Assembly (NCBI GenBank): GCA_017301995.1
Contig: JAFLEH010000033.1
Location: forward strand, 1 to 64,000
DNA: 64,000 nt
Direction of reading: 5' to 3'
Origin: Verrucomicrobiota bacterium
Lineage (GTDB): Bacteria; Verrucomicrobiota; Verrucomicrobiia; Verrucomicrobiales; Akkermansiaceae
Shown here piece after piece: positions 18,442 through 28,215 of this stretch (position 1 is its first letter; every line of letters starts with the position of its first letter). Under the pieces are notes generated by a model that saw only the letters and a list, made by a program, of their open reading frames with translations, did no database searches and had not been told where the DNA came from. The translations under genes were made by a program, and so were the position numbers.

Positions 18442-21400
18442 ATGAAATCGCCCGATCCCAGCCGCATATCCCTCGCCGCCGCCCTTGTTTGCTCGTGCCT
18501 GCTGGCAACGGGCCGCGCCGGGGCCGACCCCACCCCGCTCGCCAAAGTCCAGGCGGAACTCCGCGCGCTGCATTTCGACCAAGCCATCGCCGCCGCCGAT
18601 CAGGCGCTCAACGCGAAGGATCCCGCCGCCGACGAGTTGCTCTATCTGAAAGCCAGCGCCCAGATGCAGGCGAAGAAATTCGCCGACGCCATCGTGACCG
18701 CGGCCCGGATCGCCAAGGAGCACCCGCAGTCGGGTTGGAGCAGGAAGGCGGTCTTCCTGACGGCACAGGCGCTCGTCGAGCAAAAGAAATTCGCCGAGGC
18801 CGCCGCGATCTACGAGGTGGAGGCCGCGCGGATTCTTTCCCCGGAGCGCAAGCAGGAGTTGGTGGGCGAAATCCTCCGCTTCGCCGAAAAACTGGAGGCC
18901 AAACCGGATCCGAACGTCCCGGACGCGCCGAAACAGGACTTCGCCAAGGCCTATTCGCTCTACACCAAGGCGCTCGCCATGGAACTCACCCGCGAGTTCC
19001 GCGACGACATCTTTTTCCGCAAGGCCCGCGCGATCCAGCAGGCGGGCAACGCCGCCCAGGCGATCCAGGATTTCCAAGCCTATCTCTCTGAATACGATCC
19101 GGCATGGACCGGTCCCGCCGGTTCGGGAAGCCCGCGCCCCGCCATCCAAAATCCGCCGCCCGCCGGCAAGCACGTGGCCATGGCGCGCTACCGGCTCGCC
19201 GAGGCGTCGCACCAATCCGGCAATCCGGACGCCACCCGGATGGAACTGGACGATCTGATGAAACTGATCGACGCCAAACCGGCCGCCGACAGCCCGCTGG
19301 GCCGCGAGCTGGCCACGCCCGAGGGCGTTTCCCTAACCGCCGAGATCCGCTGGCTGCGCGTCCAGACCTATTTCACCCTCCGCCCGCAGATCGATCCTCG
19401 CTCCAACAATATTTCCCAACAGGCGGTCTCCAATATCAACACGCCAGCGTTCATCGGCAACACCGGCGGACTTCCGACCAATGACGCGCGAATGTACGTT
19501 CTCGCCAACGGTGACCTCGACAACGCGATCAAAACCTGCCGCGATTATCTGGCCAACCACCCCGCGGGCAGCAGGTCGGTTAGAACGGCTTGGATGATCG
19601 CCGAAGCCCTGCAATCCGCCGGCCGTGCCGACGACGCGATCACCGCCTACCGCGAGTTCATCGCTGGCAAGGGCTTCCGCCTCCCGGACGGCGACGCCGC
19701 CACTGCCATCGACGAGGAACTCCGCGCCGCCCCCGCCACCCATCTGGCAAACCTCAAAATGCGCGCCCTCCACCGCATCGGCCAGATCCAGGCGGGCCAG
19801 CGGAAATATGAGGATGCCATCGCCACCTGGCAAACCTATATCAAGGAACATCCCAACGGCTCCGAGTGGTCGGCCTGCCAGAACGCAATCATCGACGCCG
19901 AATTCCAGCTCGGCCTCGACGCCCTGACCGACCGCCGCGAGGACCAGGCCATGCAGCGATTCTCCGATTTCCTGCGAGCCCATCCGCTCGACGAACGCGC
20001 GCCGCGGATTCTCTATCTGTTCGGCGCGCTCCACGAGTCCCGCGCGCTCGATGCCGAGGAGGCCAAGTCCCCGGCCGACACCATCGCCGCCCACTACCGC
20101 GCCGCCATCGACGAATGGGCCAAACTGGTTAGCAAATACCCCGAAAGCGCCGAAGCCCGTGCCGCGATGCTCAAGAGCGGCAAGCTGCTGGAGGAAAAAC
20201 TCGGCGAGTTCGAACGCGCGCTGAAACTCTACCAGAAGCTCGCCACCGAGCGGGGCGACGGCGAGGCCGCCGCGGCCGTGACCCGCCTCACCCGCAAGTC
20301 GCTAGAAATCTCCGCCGAACGCGTGTTCCGCACCAACGAGAAACCCGTGGTCCGCCTCAACACCCGCAACATCGAACAATGCGAGGTGCGGATCTATCGG
20401 ATCGACCTCCAGGCCTACTTCCGCAAGATGCACGGTATCACCGGCGTCGAAGGCCTCGACGTTTCGCTCATCCAGCCGGACAAAACCTGGACCCACAAGG
20501 CCAAGGATTACCGGAAATACCAACCGCTCTCCCAGGAAGTGGAAATCCCCTTCCCCGGCGAGGATGCGGGCGCGTGCGTGGTCACCATCGGCGATGACGA
20601 TTTCGAAGCCACCGTGCTGGTGCTCCGGTCCGACCTCGAGCTGATCGTGAAATCGAGCCGCCGCGAGGTGCTCGCGTTCGTCCAGAACGTCCGCACCCAA
20701 CAACCCGCCGCCGGAGTGGACGTGCTCGTCAGCGATGGCAAGGGCGTGGCCGCCACGGGCAAGACCGGCAATGACGGCGTTTACAAGACTCCGCTGGATT
20801 CGCTCAAGGATCTGTCCGACGTGCGGGTGTTCGCGCTTCGCGCCGGTAACGCGGCGTCCTACAACCTGCCGCTCGCGGGACTCGAACTGTCGTCCGGCCT
20901 AACCGCAAAAGGATATCTCTACACCGACCGCCCGGCCTATCTGCCCGGCGAAACCGTCTCGATGCGCGGCGTGTTGCGCGATGTGAAGGACGGCTCCTAC
21001 GCCATCCCCGGCGATCCGGCGTTCAAGATCCGGTTCTCCGATCCGCAGGGACGCCTGCTTTCCGAACAGTCCGTCAAACTGTCGGCGTTCGGCACCTTCG
21101 ACGCCACCCTCGAGCTTCCAGCCGCCGCGGCGCTGGGCGAATACACGATGACCGCCGTTCAGGAACGCAAGGACCGTGAACCGCTCGCTTTCCAGGGGAC
21201 CTTCACCGTTAGAGAATTCAAACTGGAGAAAATCCGGCTGTCGATGGACACCCCGCGCCGTGTTCTGTTCCGCGGCGAGAAACTCGAAGCCACGCTCCAG
21301 GCCGCCTATTACTGGGGCGAACCACTCGCCAACCGCGAAATCCGCTGCACCCTTCCGGACCGCCGGATCGAACGCCTGACCACCGATGCCGAAGGGCGGG

Positions 21401-24400
21401 CGAAGCTTTCCTTCGACACCACCGGAATGGTTCCCGGCAGCCAGCTTACCCTAACCGCCTCGCTCGACGGCGATAACGTCACTCTAACCGAGTCATTCAC
21501 CCTCGCGCGCCTCGGATTCTCGATCAAGGCCGAGCCGAGCCAGCCCGTGGTCATCGCGGGCGAGCCCTTCGATCTCGGTCTAACCGTAACGGCGGCCGAT
21601 GGCAAACCCGCGGGCGAATCGCTCAAGGTCACCGTGCTCCGCATCGAGAAACCGCGCACCCACCGGATTCTAACCCTGCTGCCGTGGCCGCAACCCGGCG
21701 CCCCGGCCACCGCTCCGGTCACCGAGACCACGCTCGATGCCAAGTCCGACCCCGCCACCGGCAAGTGCGCCGTGCCGCTCAAGCTGGAGAAAGGCGGCGC
21801 CTATCAACTCCGGATCGAGGGTACCGACCGCTTCGGCCAGGCGGTTTCCACGACCGCCGCCGTGGAGGTTTCCGATGCCTCGGATGCCAACAAACTGCGC
21901 CTGTTCGCGGATTCGTCCACGCTCAAGGCCGGAACGGACACCACGGTCCGCCTGCATTCGCGCATGGCTTCCGGGCTCGCGCTGGTCACGTTCGAGGGCG
22001 AGACGATCCTCTCCTATCGGATCCTCAATCTCCATCAGGACTACAACGACGTGCCATTCAAGGTGGGCCACGACCTGTTCCCCAACTTCCGCCTCGCGGT
22101 GGCTGCCATCGACGGACGGGACCTCCGCCTGACCACCAAGGATTTCACCGTCGAGCGCGAATTGAAAGTCGCGGTTAGACCGTTGAAGGAGGCATTTCTT
22201 CCCGGCGAGGAAGGAAAGGTCGAACTCACCGTCACCGACCAGACCGGCCAACCGGTCGTCGCCGAACTGAGCATGGCGCTGGTCAACGAGGCGCTCTACG
22301 CGGTGTGTCCGGACACCACCGCGCCGATCCTCGATTTCTTCCAGAACGACGCCCGCCGCCATGCGGATTTCCACGTCGGAGCCACCTGCGGCTTCGCCTA
22401 TCCGGGAACCACCCGCGCGGTCTCCAAAGCCGTGACCGATGAGAAACAGCGCCTCGGAAGAGAGGAACTGGAGGCGGTCCAACAACAGCAGGCGCTCCAA
22501 CAGATGGATGGCGCGTTCGCCCTGCCCACCCCGACCTCAGCCCCCGAACCCGCCGAGGCGGATCCGTTTGCCGACTCGAGCGGGGTCGCGGAAAAAAGGA
22601 TGATCAACCGGGCCGTAAGTTCCCGCCCGCGTGGCCAGGTTTCCGGCGGACGGGACATGCTCGATGAATCGGCAATGAGTAAACTGGGCGAAGTCGCCGC
22701 CCGCCGGAAAGACGCCGGCGAAGCCCCCGCCCGCCGCGAGGTTCGTGGCGAAGGCCGCTGGCTGCCATCCGTCGTCACCGGAAAGGACGGCAAGGCCGTG
22801 GCCACCGTGAAACTCCCGGAAACCACCACCGCCTGGCGCCTGACCGCGCGCGGCTGCACCGTGGAAACCCTCGTTGGCCAGAACACCGCGGCCACCCTCA
22901 CCCGCAAGGACTTTTTCGTGGAACTGAAGCTCCCTTCGTTCCTCCGCGAAGGCGACGAAATCCGCGCCACGGGCCGCGTCCACAATCTATCCGACTTCGC
23001 CGGAACCGTCCCGCTCACCCTGCGTGTGCTGGATGCCAAGGACCGCACCAAGGTGCTTGCCACGCGCGAGGCGAAGACCGAAGTGAAGGCCAAAGGCGGC
23101 GCGGAAATCGCGTTCGAATCCTTCGCCATCCCGGCGGCGCTCGAGGTCGAGTTCGAACTCAGCGGCGCGGCCGGCGACCTAACCGACAAGTTGGTCCGGA
23201 CCGTTCCTGTTAGCCCGTGGGGCCTGCCCTACGCCACCCATTCCGGCGGCACCGCCGATGCGGATACCGCCACGGTGCTCCGCCTCCCCGAGGGGCGGGC
23301 CTATAATTCCACCTGGATGACGGTTGCGGTCGGCCCCGATCTCCGCACCAGCGTGCTGGACATGGCGCTCCGCAATGCCGGCCCGCTGGATGGCATGGCC
23401 CGCCTGATGCCGCCGGTCTGGGGCGTCCATCCCGCGAATGATTTGTTAGCCACCGCTTCGGCGCTGGCCTACGCGAACTCCGGCAACCCGGAACCCACCT
23501 ATCAAACCCGCCTCGCCGGACGCGCGCGCGCGCTCGTCGCGGGGGTGGTTTCCGCCCAAGCCGAAGACGGATCATGGAAAGGCGACATCAGCGGTCCCTA
23601 CACCACCGCCCGGGTCTTCTGGGCGCTGATCACGGCACGCAAGGCCGGCCTCGCCGTCCATCAGCCCACCCTCGACAAGGCGGCGGAGTTTCTCACCAAA
23701 CAGCTCGCCGGGTTCGACGCCAATGACAACGACAGCAAGGCGATCGTCCTCCACGCGCTCTCGTGCGACAAACGCGCGGACTTCGCGGCCTGCAACCGGC
23801 TCTACCGCGACCGCAACACGCTCGGTACCGCCACCCTGGCCTATCTGACCCGCGCGTTCTATCAAATCGACCGCCGCGAGATCGCCGCCGAACTCGCCGG
23901 GATCCTGGAAACCAAGGTCAAGGATGGCGTCACGCCGCTGGAATCCGGCTGCAAGATCGCCTGGCTGAATGACGCGCCGGAAACCACCGCGCTGGTTTTG
24001 CTAGCCCTGGCCGAGTCCAAACCGGAATCGCCCAAGACCCAGTCCGCGGCCCAGGCGCTGATGCAGGCGCACGGATGCTTCGGATTCTCCACCGACCGCG
24101 CCCGCGGGCCGGCCGTCGCGGCGCTGGCCACCTTCTTCGGCCTCGGCAAGGAACAGGCCACCGACCTCGAGATCACCGTACGGGTGAACGGCACGGACGT
24201 GGGCACCGTCAAGGCCGCGGGCAGCCCGGCGCGCGCGCTGATGGAAGTTCCGTCCGCCGCGATCAAGGCGGACAAGACGGTCGTCGAGTTCCGCATGAAA
24301 GGCCGCGGCCGCTACACCTACGCGGCCACCCTGTTCGGCTTCTCCAAGGACACCAAAGCCACCGGCGACCAGGTCAATCCGGGGATCGACTCGTGGAGCT

Positions 24401-26529
24401 ATTACCACGCGCCGCTCGAATACCGCGGCAAGCCGATCAACGTCGCGAGCACCTCGCCGGTTGGCAACCTGGAACACGGCAAACAGGTCCGCGTGCAGGT
24501 GAGCGACCACCATGGCTACTGGTTCGCGAACCGCTGGTTCGTGCTGGATATCCCGCTGCCGGCCGGTGCGACGCTGATGGACGGCTCCCTAAGCGTCGGC
24601 GACAACATCAAACCGGAGATCCACGACACCTTCATCCGAGTGTATTTCGTCAACCGCTGCCCGGCGGTGGGATATGTGCTCAACGGCTACACCCCTGGCA
24701 AGTTCCGCACCCTGCCCACGGTGATCCGCGAGGTCGGGAATCCGGGATTCATGGCGGTGGGTCCCGCCACCAACCTAACCGTTCTTGCTCCCGGCGAGAA
24801 ATCGCCCGATCCGTTCGTCATGAATATCGGCGAGCGATTCGCCCTCGGCCAGTGCCATTTCAACGACGGCGACTACGCCACCGCGCTCGAATACCTCGCC
24901 GCCGTGCTCAAGGAGAATCCCAAATACAACGAAAGCGAGTTGGCCCGCATGCTGCTGTGGATCCACACCCAGCCGAAGTTCTACGACGCCCGCAAGATCG
25001 TGGAAATGTTCGAGGTGCTCCGCGAGCGCTACCCGTCGCTGGAGATTCCGTTCGACCGCATCCTCGTCGTCGGCCGCGCCTACAAGGACATCGGCGAACA
25101 CGAGCGCTCGTGGCTGGTCTATCGGGCGGTGATCGGCGCCAGCTTCACCAATGACGCCGGCCTCAGCGCGGTGATGGAGGATGAGGGCCGCTTCCTCGGC
25201 TCCATCGACTATCAGGAAAAGGTCTGGCGCGAATACCCGGACACCGCCGAGGTGGTGGCCAGCCATTTCGCGCTCTCGCAGTTGATCTATCAGAAAGCGC
25301 CGAAGGCCCACGAACTGCCCAAGGAGGACGGCGTCCAGCCGGAGAAGATCGCCATGCTCACCCGCACCGCCGGGCTGCTCCAATCGTTCCTCGCGCTCTA
25401 TCCGAACGATCCGCTCGCCGACGACGCGGCGTTCAGCCTGTGCAACTGCGTGCTCGACCTGAAGAACTATCCGCTGGTGGTCGCGCTCGGCCGCGAGTTC
25501 GCCGCACGGCACGCGAAAAGCGATCTGGCGCCGTCGTTCCAATACATGACCGCGCTCGGATTGTTCTGGCAGAAGCAGCACACGGAGGCGCTCGCCGCCG
25601 CCAAGGTGGTCGCCGACGGCGAAAGCAAGGACCGCGATTTCGCCCGCTATATCCTGGGCCAGATCTATCATGCCGAAGGCAAGCCCGCCGATGCCATCCA
25701 ATGGTATGAGCGGGTGAAAACGATCTATCCGGACGCCGCCGAGGCGATCGGCTATTTCGAGAAAAAAGCGATCGGTCTGGAGGAGGTCACCGTCGCCAAA
25801 CCCGGCGCCCCGGTTTCCGTGAACCTGAAATACCGCAACGTCCGCGAGGCGTTCGTCCAAGTCTATCGGGTGGACCTGATGAAACTCTATCTGCAACGCA
25901 AGAACCTGAGCGCCATCACCAGCGTCCAGCTCGCCGGGATCAAACCGGAATCGGAGCAAACCATCGCCCTGGGCGACGGCAAGGACTACGTGGAGAAAGA
26001 ACGCGCCATCCCGCTCGCGCTCAAGGACGAGGCCGCCTATCTGGTCATCTGCCGCGGCGACGATCTCTTCGCCAGCGGCATGGTGCTCATCACCCCGCTC
26101 AAGATCGAGGTCCAGGAGGACCCCGCCAGTGGACGCGTCCGCGCCAATGTCCTCGACACCGCCAATGGCGGCTACCGCCCGGACGTCCACGTCAAGGCCA
26201 TCGGCAGCGCCGACAGCGAGTTCCGCTCCGGCGAAACCGACCTGCGCGGCATCTTCACCGCCGACAACCTCCGCGGCAAGGTCACCGTCATCGCCCGCGA
26301 CGGCGATTCCCGCTACGCGTTCTTCCGCGGCACCGCGTGGCTCGGCGCTCCCGAGAATGCCCCCGCCGCGCCGGCCCAGCCCGCCGGAAAGCCCCAGCAG
26401 CAGGATATCGACTACAAGGGCAACCTGTTCCAACGAAACGACGAGATCCAGCAGTTCAACAACGGCAACTTCGACAAACAGCGCCGCCAGGCCCCCAACA
26501 AGGGCATCAAGGTGGAAGAGGCGTATTGA
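18442..26529 (+). CDS. Giant exported TPR/alpha-2-macroglobulin-like protein without thioester
   Basis: A 2695-residue protein with a signal peptide (residues about 9-29). Residues about 30-610 are TPR-like helical repeats. About 620-1350 are consecutive beta domains of macroglobulin (MG) type, including LYTDRPAYLPGETVSMRG, the usual MG2/MG3 signature. About 1360-1430 is a variable, Pro/Ala/Arg-rich bait-like segment. About 1433-1530 matches the A2M domain (GRWLPSVVTGKDGKA, LPETTTAWRLTARG). The helical thioester domain starts near 1640, but the place of the usual CxEQ motif reads GPLDGMARLMPP, so no thioester can form. More TPRs follow (about 2140-2440), then a second MG-type unit at about 2445-2620 resembling residues 625-800 (VYRVDLMKLYLQRKN versus IYRIDLQAYFRKMHG). 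Bacterial A2Ms are periplasmic protease traps or scaffolds; this one is more likely a scaffold. Confidence 0.85.
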   Translation: MKSPDPSRISLAAALVCSCLLATGRAGADPTPLAKVQAELRALHFDQAIAAADQALNAKDPAADELLYLKASAQMQAKKFADAIVTAARIAKEHPQSGWSRKAVFLTAQALVEQKKFAEAAAIYEVEAARILSPERKQELVGEILRFAEKLEAKPDPNVPDAPKQDFAKAYSLYTKALAMELTREFRDDIFFRKARAIQQAGNAAQAIQDFQAYLSEYDPAWTGPAGSGSPRPAIQNPPPAGKHVAMARYRLAEASHQSGNPDATRMELDDLMKLIDAKPAADSPLGRELATPEGVSLTAEIRWLRVQTYFTLRPQIDPRSNNISQQAVSNINTPAFIGNTGGLPTNDARMYVLANGDLDNAIKTCRDYLANHPAGSRSVRTAWMIAEALQSAGRADDAITAYREFIAGKGFRLPDGDAATAIDEELRAAPATHLANLKMRALHRIGQIQAGQRKYEDAIATWQTYIKEHPNGSEWSACQNAIIDAEFQLGLDALTDRREDQAMQRFSDFLRAHPLDERAPRILYLFGALHESRALDAEEAKSPADTIAAHYRAAIDEWAKLVSKYPESAEARAAMLKSGKLLEEKLGEFERALKLYQKLATERGDGEAAAAVTRLTRKSLEISAERVFRTNEKPVVRLNTRNIEQCEVRIYRIDLQAYFRKMHGITGVEGLDVSLIQPDKTWTHKAKDYRKYQPLSQEVEIPFPGEDAGACVVTIGDDDFEATVLVLRSDLELIVKSSRREVLAFVQNVRTQQPAAGVDVLVSDGKGVAATGKTGNDGVYKTPLDSLKDLSDVRVFALRAGNAASYNLPLAGLELSSGLTAKGYLYTDRPAYLPGETVSMRGVLRDVKDGSYAIPGDPAFKIRFSDPQGRLLSEQSVKLSAFGTFDATLELPAAAALGEYTMTAVQERKDREPLAFQGTFTVREFKLEKIRLSMDTPRRVLFRGEKLEATLQAAYYWGEPLANREIRCTLPDRRIERLTTDAEGRAKLSFDTTGMVPGSQLTLTASLDGDNVTLTESFTLARLGFSIKAEPSQPVVIAGEPFDLGLTVTAADGKPAGESLKVTVLRIEKPRTHRILTLLPWPQPGAPATAPVTETTLDAKSDPATGKCAVPLKLEKGGAYQLRIEGTDRFGQAVSTTAAVEVSDASDANKLRLFADSSTLKAGTDTTVRLHSRMASGLALVTFEGETILSYRILNLHQDYNDVPFKVGHDLFPNFRLAVAAIDGRDLRLTTKDFTVERELKVAVRPLKEAFLPGEEGKVELTVTDQTGQPVVAELSMALVNEALYAVCPDTTAPILDFFQNDARRHADFHVGATCGFAYPGTTRAVSKAVTDEKQRLGREELEAVQQQQALQQMDGAFALPTPTSAPEPAEADPFADSSGVAEKRMINRAVSSRPRGQVSGGRDMLDESAMSKLGEVAARRKDAGEAPARREVRGEGRWLPSVVTGKDGKAVATVKLPETTTAWRLTARGCTVETLVGQNTAATLTRKDFFVELKLPSFLREGDEIRATGRVHNLSDFAGTVPLTLRVLDAKDRTKVLATREAKTEVKAKGGAEIAFESFAIPAALEVEFELSGAAGDLTDKLVRTVPVSPWGLPYATHSGGTADADTATVLRLPEGRAYNSTWMTVAVGPDLRTSVLDMALRNAGPLDGMARLMPPVWGVHPANDLLATASALAYANSGNPEPTYQTRLAGRARALVAGVVSAQAEDGSWKGDISGPYTTARVFWALITARKAGLAVHQPTLDKAAEFLTKQLAGFDANDNDSKAIVLHALSCDKRADFAACNRLYRDRNTLGTATLAYLTRAFYQIDRREIAAELAGILETKVKDGVTPLESGCKIAWLNDAPETTALVLLALAESKPESPKTQSAAQALMQAHGCFGFSTDRARGPAVAALATFFGLGKEQATDLEITVRVNGTDVGTVKAAGSPARALMEVPSAAIKADKTVVEFRMKGRGRYTYAATLFGFSKDTKATGDQVNPGIDSWSYYHAPLEYRGKPINVASTSPVGNLEHGKQVRVQVSDHHGYWFANRWFVLDIPLPAGATLMDGSLSVGDNIKPEIHDTFIRVYFVNRCPAVGYVLNGYTPGKFRTLPTVIREVGNPGFMAVGPATNLTVLAPGEKSPDPFVMNIGERFALGQCHFNDGDYATALEYLAAVLKENPKYNESELARMLLWIHTQPKFYDARKIVEMFEVLRERYPSLEIPFDRILVVGRAYKDIGEHERSWLVYRAVIGASFTNDAGLSAVMEDEGRFLGSIDYQEKVWREYPDTAEVVASHFALSQLIYQKAPKAHELPKEDGVQPEKIAMLTRTAGLLQSFLALYPNDPLADDAAFSLCNCVLDLKNYPLVVALGREFAARHAKSDLAPSFQYMTALGLFWQKQHTEALAAAKVVADGESKDRDFARYILGQIYHAEGKPADAIQWYERVKTIYPDAAEAIGYFEKKAIGLEEVTVAKPGAPVSVNLKYRNVREAFVQVYRVDLMKLYLQRKNLSAITSVQLAGIKPESEQTIALGDGKDYVEKERAIPLALKDEAAYLVICRGDDLFASGMVLITPLKIEVQEDPASGRVRANVLDTANGGYRPDVHVKAIGSADSEFRSGETDLRGIFTADNLRGKVTVIARDGDSRYAFFRGTAWLGAPENAPAAPAQPAGKPQQQDIDYKGNLFQRNDEIQQFNNGNFDKQRRQAPNKGIKVEEAY

Positions 26530-26550
26530 TCCCGATCTCCTTGGCGGTGG

Positions 26551-26581
26551 GTTGAAGTTATTGGTTACTTGTTATTGGTTA
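26551..26581 (-). repeat. 31-bp intergenic repeat (copy 2), inverted relative to 6432
   Basis: The reverse complement matches 6432-6462 at 30 of 31 positions. It begins 22 bp after the stop of the giant protein gene. The flanking ~25 bp keep weaker similarity to those of copy 1 (TCGC followed by a C-rich run before TAACC), which suggests the repeat unit is longer than the core. Confidence 0.8.
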
Positions 26582-26607
26582 CTGGGGGAGTCGTGCGATT
26601 ATCCCGG

Positions 26608-26930
26608 AATCCGAAGTTCAAGGTAGTTTGGAGGCCCGATTTACCACTGAAAGACTGAGAACCACTGAGAAAACTGATTATTCGGAGGAAAATGGGGAAG
26701 CGCCGATTGATGAACCCAAAATCCGAAATTGAAAGGTATCATGTGGTCCAATTTGACCGCTGAAGCGCTGAGTAGCGCTGAAGCCGCTGAAATGGAGACT
26801 AAAAAAAATCAGCCGGATTATGACTCATCATCCGGGGTTGGCTTTCCGATCAAAGAACACTCAGCGAACTCAGCGGTTCTCAGCGTTTCAGCGGTTAACC
26901 AAGTGTCCAAACCACCTTGAACTTCGGATT
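26608..26930. repeat. ~320-bp imperfect palindromic element with ~70-bp arms
   Basis: The left arm starts AATCCGAAGTTCAAGGT and continues into ACCACTGAAAGACTGAG and AACCACTGAG (26,608-26,669). The right arm (26,862-26,930), read on the minus strand, starts AATCCGAAGTTCAAGGT and continues into ACCGCTGAAACGCTGAG and AACCGCTGAG. The outer 25 bp match at 24 positions. A further CGCTGA-rich copy lies inside at 26,758-26,790. No open frame or transposase is associated, so it looks like a non-autonomous palindromic or miniature element, or the gene for a structured RNA. Confidence 0.7.
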
Positions 26931-26944
26931 TCGAGGCATATTCA

Positions 26945-27004
26945 TCCACCATCTCCGATCTTCTATCCCCTTCGCGGACTTCGCGTCTTTGGCGGTGGAA
27001 ATTT
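26945..27004 (-). repeat. Dispersed ~59-bp intergenic repeat (copy 2)
   Basis: The inverted counterpart of 17,702-17,760. On the minus strand it contains GCGAAGGGGATAGAAGATCG. It adjoins the palindromic element on one side and the hairpin at 27,021 on the other. Confidence 0.75.
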
Positions 27005-27020
27005 CCGGCCGGGGGGGAAT

Positions 27021-27037
27021 GTGGGCAGGATGCCCAC
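27021..27037. other. Short perfect hairpin GTGGGCA/TGCCCAC
   Basis: A 7-bp perfect stem with a 3-nt loop, 78 bp upstream of the hisC start. No T-run follows on either strand, so I do not call it a terminator. Confidence 0.5.
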
Positions 27038-27114
27038 GCTCCTTGAGGAGGGGGGGCGGGAAATCGTTTGACGCGAATCCGCGCGGAGGAATAGGCTTCG
27101 CGCCCGATCCCACC

Positions 27115-28203
27115 ATGATTGACCGATATGCCAACCGATTTGTGTGCGACCTTGTGGCTTACGAGCCGGGGAAGCCGATAGATGAAACCGCGCGCGAGCT
27201 GGGGCTCGATCCGGCGGATATTGTGAAACTCGCGTCCAACGAGAACCCGCTGGGGCCTTCGCCGAAGGCGGTGGCGGCGATGACCGCGGCGCTGGACGAG
27301 GCGCATATCTATCCGGACGGCGGCGGTTTCCGGCTGCGTTCGGCCATCGCGGCAAAGTACGGGTTGGAGATCGGCCACGTGGTGATCGGCAACGGGTCCA
27401 ATGAGATCATCGAACTGTTGTGCCACACGTTTCTCAACCGCGACGCCGAACTGATCGCCGCGGAGCATGCGTTCGTGGTTTACAAGCTGATGGCCACCCT
27501 GTTTGGCGCACGCTACGTGGAGGTGCCGGATCCGGGATTCGTCCATGATCTCGACGCGATGGCGGCCGCGATCACCGACCGCACCCGGCTGCTTTTCATC
27601 GCCAACCCCAACAACCCGACGGGCACCATGGTGGGTCAGGCGGCGCTGGAGGAGTTCATGGAAAAGGTGCCTGAGCATGTGGTGGTGGCGTTCGACGAGG
27701 CGTATTTCGAGTTCCTCGACGTGCCGCTCGACACGCTGAAATTCGTGCGCGAGGGGCGGAACGTCTGTGTGCTGCGGACCTGCTCGAAGATCCACGGCCT
27801 GGCCGGTTTGCGGGTGGGCTACGGACTGGCATCAAAGCCGCTGGCCGCCCTGCTGCAAAAGGCGCGCCAGCCGTTCAATGTGAATGCCATCGCCCAGGCG
27901 GGAGCCATCGCGGCGCTGGAGGACACCGATCACACCGAAGCCACCCGCGCGCTGAACCGCGCGGGGCTGGCGTTCTATCAGGAGGCATTCGCCGCCCGGG
28001 GATTGAATTTCGTTCCCAGCGTGGCGAATTTCATCCTCGTGGAGGTCGGCGACGGCAACCGGGTCTTTGCCGAAATGCTCAAGCAGGGCGTGATCGTCCG
28101 CGCGATGGCCAGCTACAAGCTGCCCGGATGGATCCGGATTTCCATCGGTACCGCGGCTCAGAACCAGCGCTGCATCGAGACACTGGACCGGGTGCTCCGG
28201 TAG
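27115..28203 (+). CDS. hisC: Histidinol-phosphate aminotransferase
   Basis: A 362-residue class-II PLP aminotransferase of histidine biosynthesis. Motifs: KLASNENPLGPSP near the N-terminus, IGNGSNEII, FIANPNNPTGT (Asn-Pro contacts to PLP), VAFDEAYFEF, and the Schiff-base lysine in RTCSKIHGLAGLRVGYG. Length is normal. The start at 27,115 (MIDRYANRFV) is preceded by repeat sequence that cannot be part of the protein. No other his gene is nearby. Side activity on aromatic substrates is common in the family. Confidence 0.93.
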   Translation: MIDRYANRFVCDLVAYEPGKPIDETARELGLDPADIVKLASNENPLGPSPKAVAAMTAALDEAHIYPDGGGFRLRSAIAAKYGLEIGHVVIGNGSNEIIELLCHTFLNRDAELIAAEHAFVVYKLMATLFGARYVEVPDPGFVHDLDAMAAAITDRTRLLFIANPNNPTGTMVGQAALEEFMEKVPEHVVVAFDEAYFEFLDVPLDTLKFVREGRNVCVLRTCSKIHGLAGLRVGYGLASKPLAALLQKARQPFNVNAIAQAGAIAALEDTDHTEATRALNRAGLAFYQEAFAARGLNFVPSVANFILVEVGDGNRVFAEMLKQGVIVRAMASYKLPGWIRISIGTAAQNQRCIETLDRVLR

Positions 28204-28215
28204 AGCCACCATCCG

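Larger units (their letters stand above)
26530..27114. other. Non-coding repeat-rich region between the giant protein gene and hisC
   Basis: I see no gene in these 585 bp. They contain, in order, the 31-bp repeat copy, a large imperfect palindrome (26,608-26,930) with an internal CGCTGA-rich segment, the inverted copy of the dispersed 59-bp repeat, and a short perfect hairpin. It is the densest repeat cluster in the window. The hisC promoter must lie in it or just downstream of it. Confidence 0.7.

Noticed and set aside
24775..26433. Long minus-strand open frame (552 codons) opposite the giant A2M-like gene
   Set aside because: The sense strand has continuous MG/TPR protein features; the antisense product is compositionally biased with no motif.
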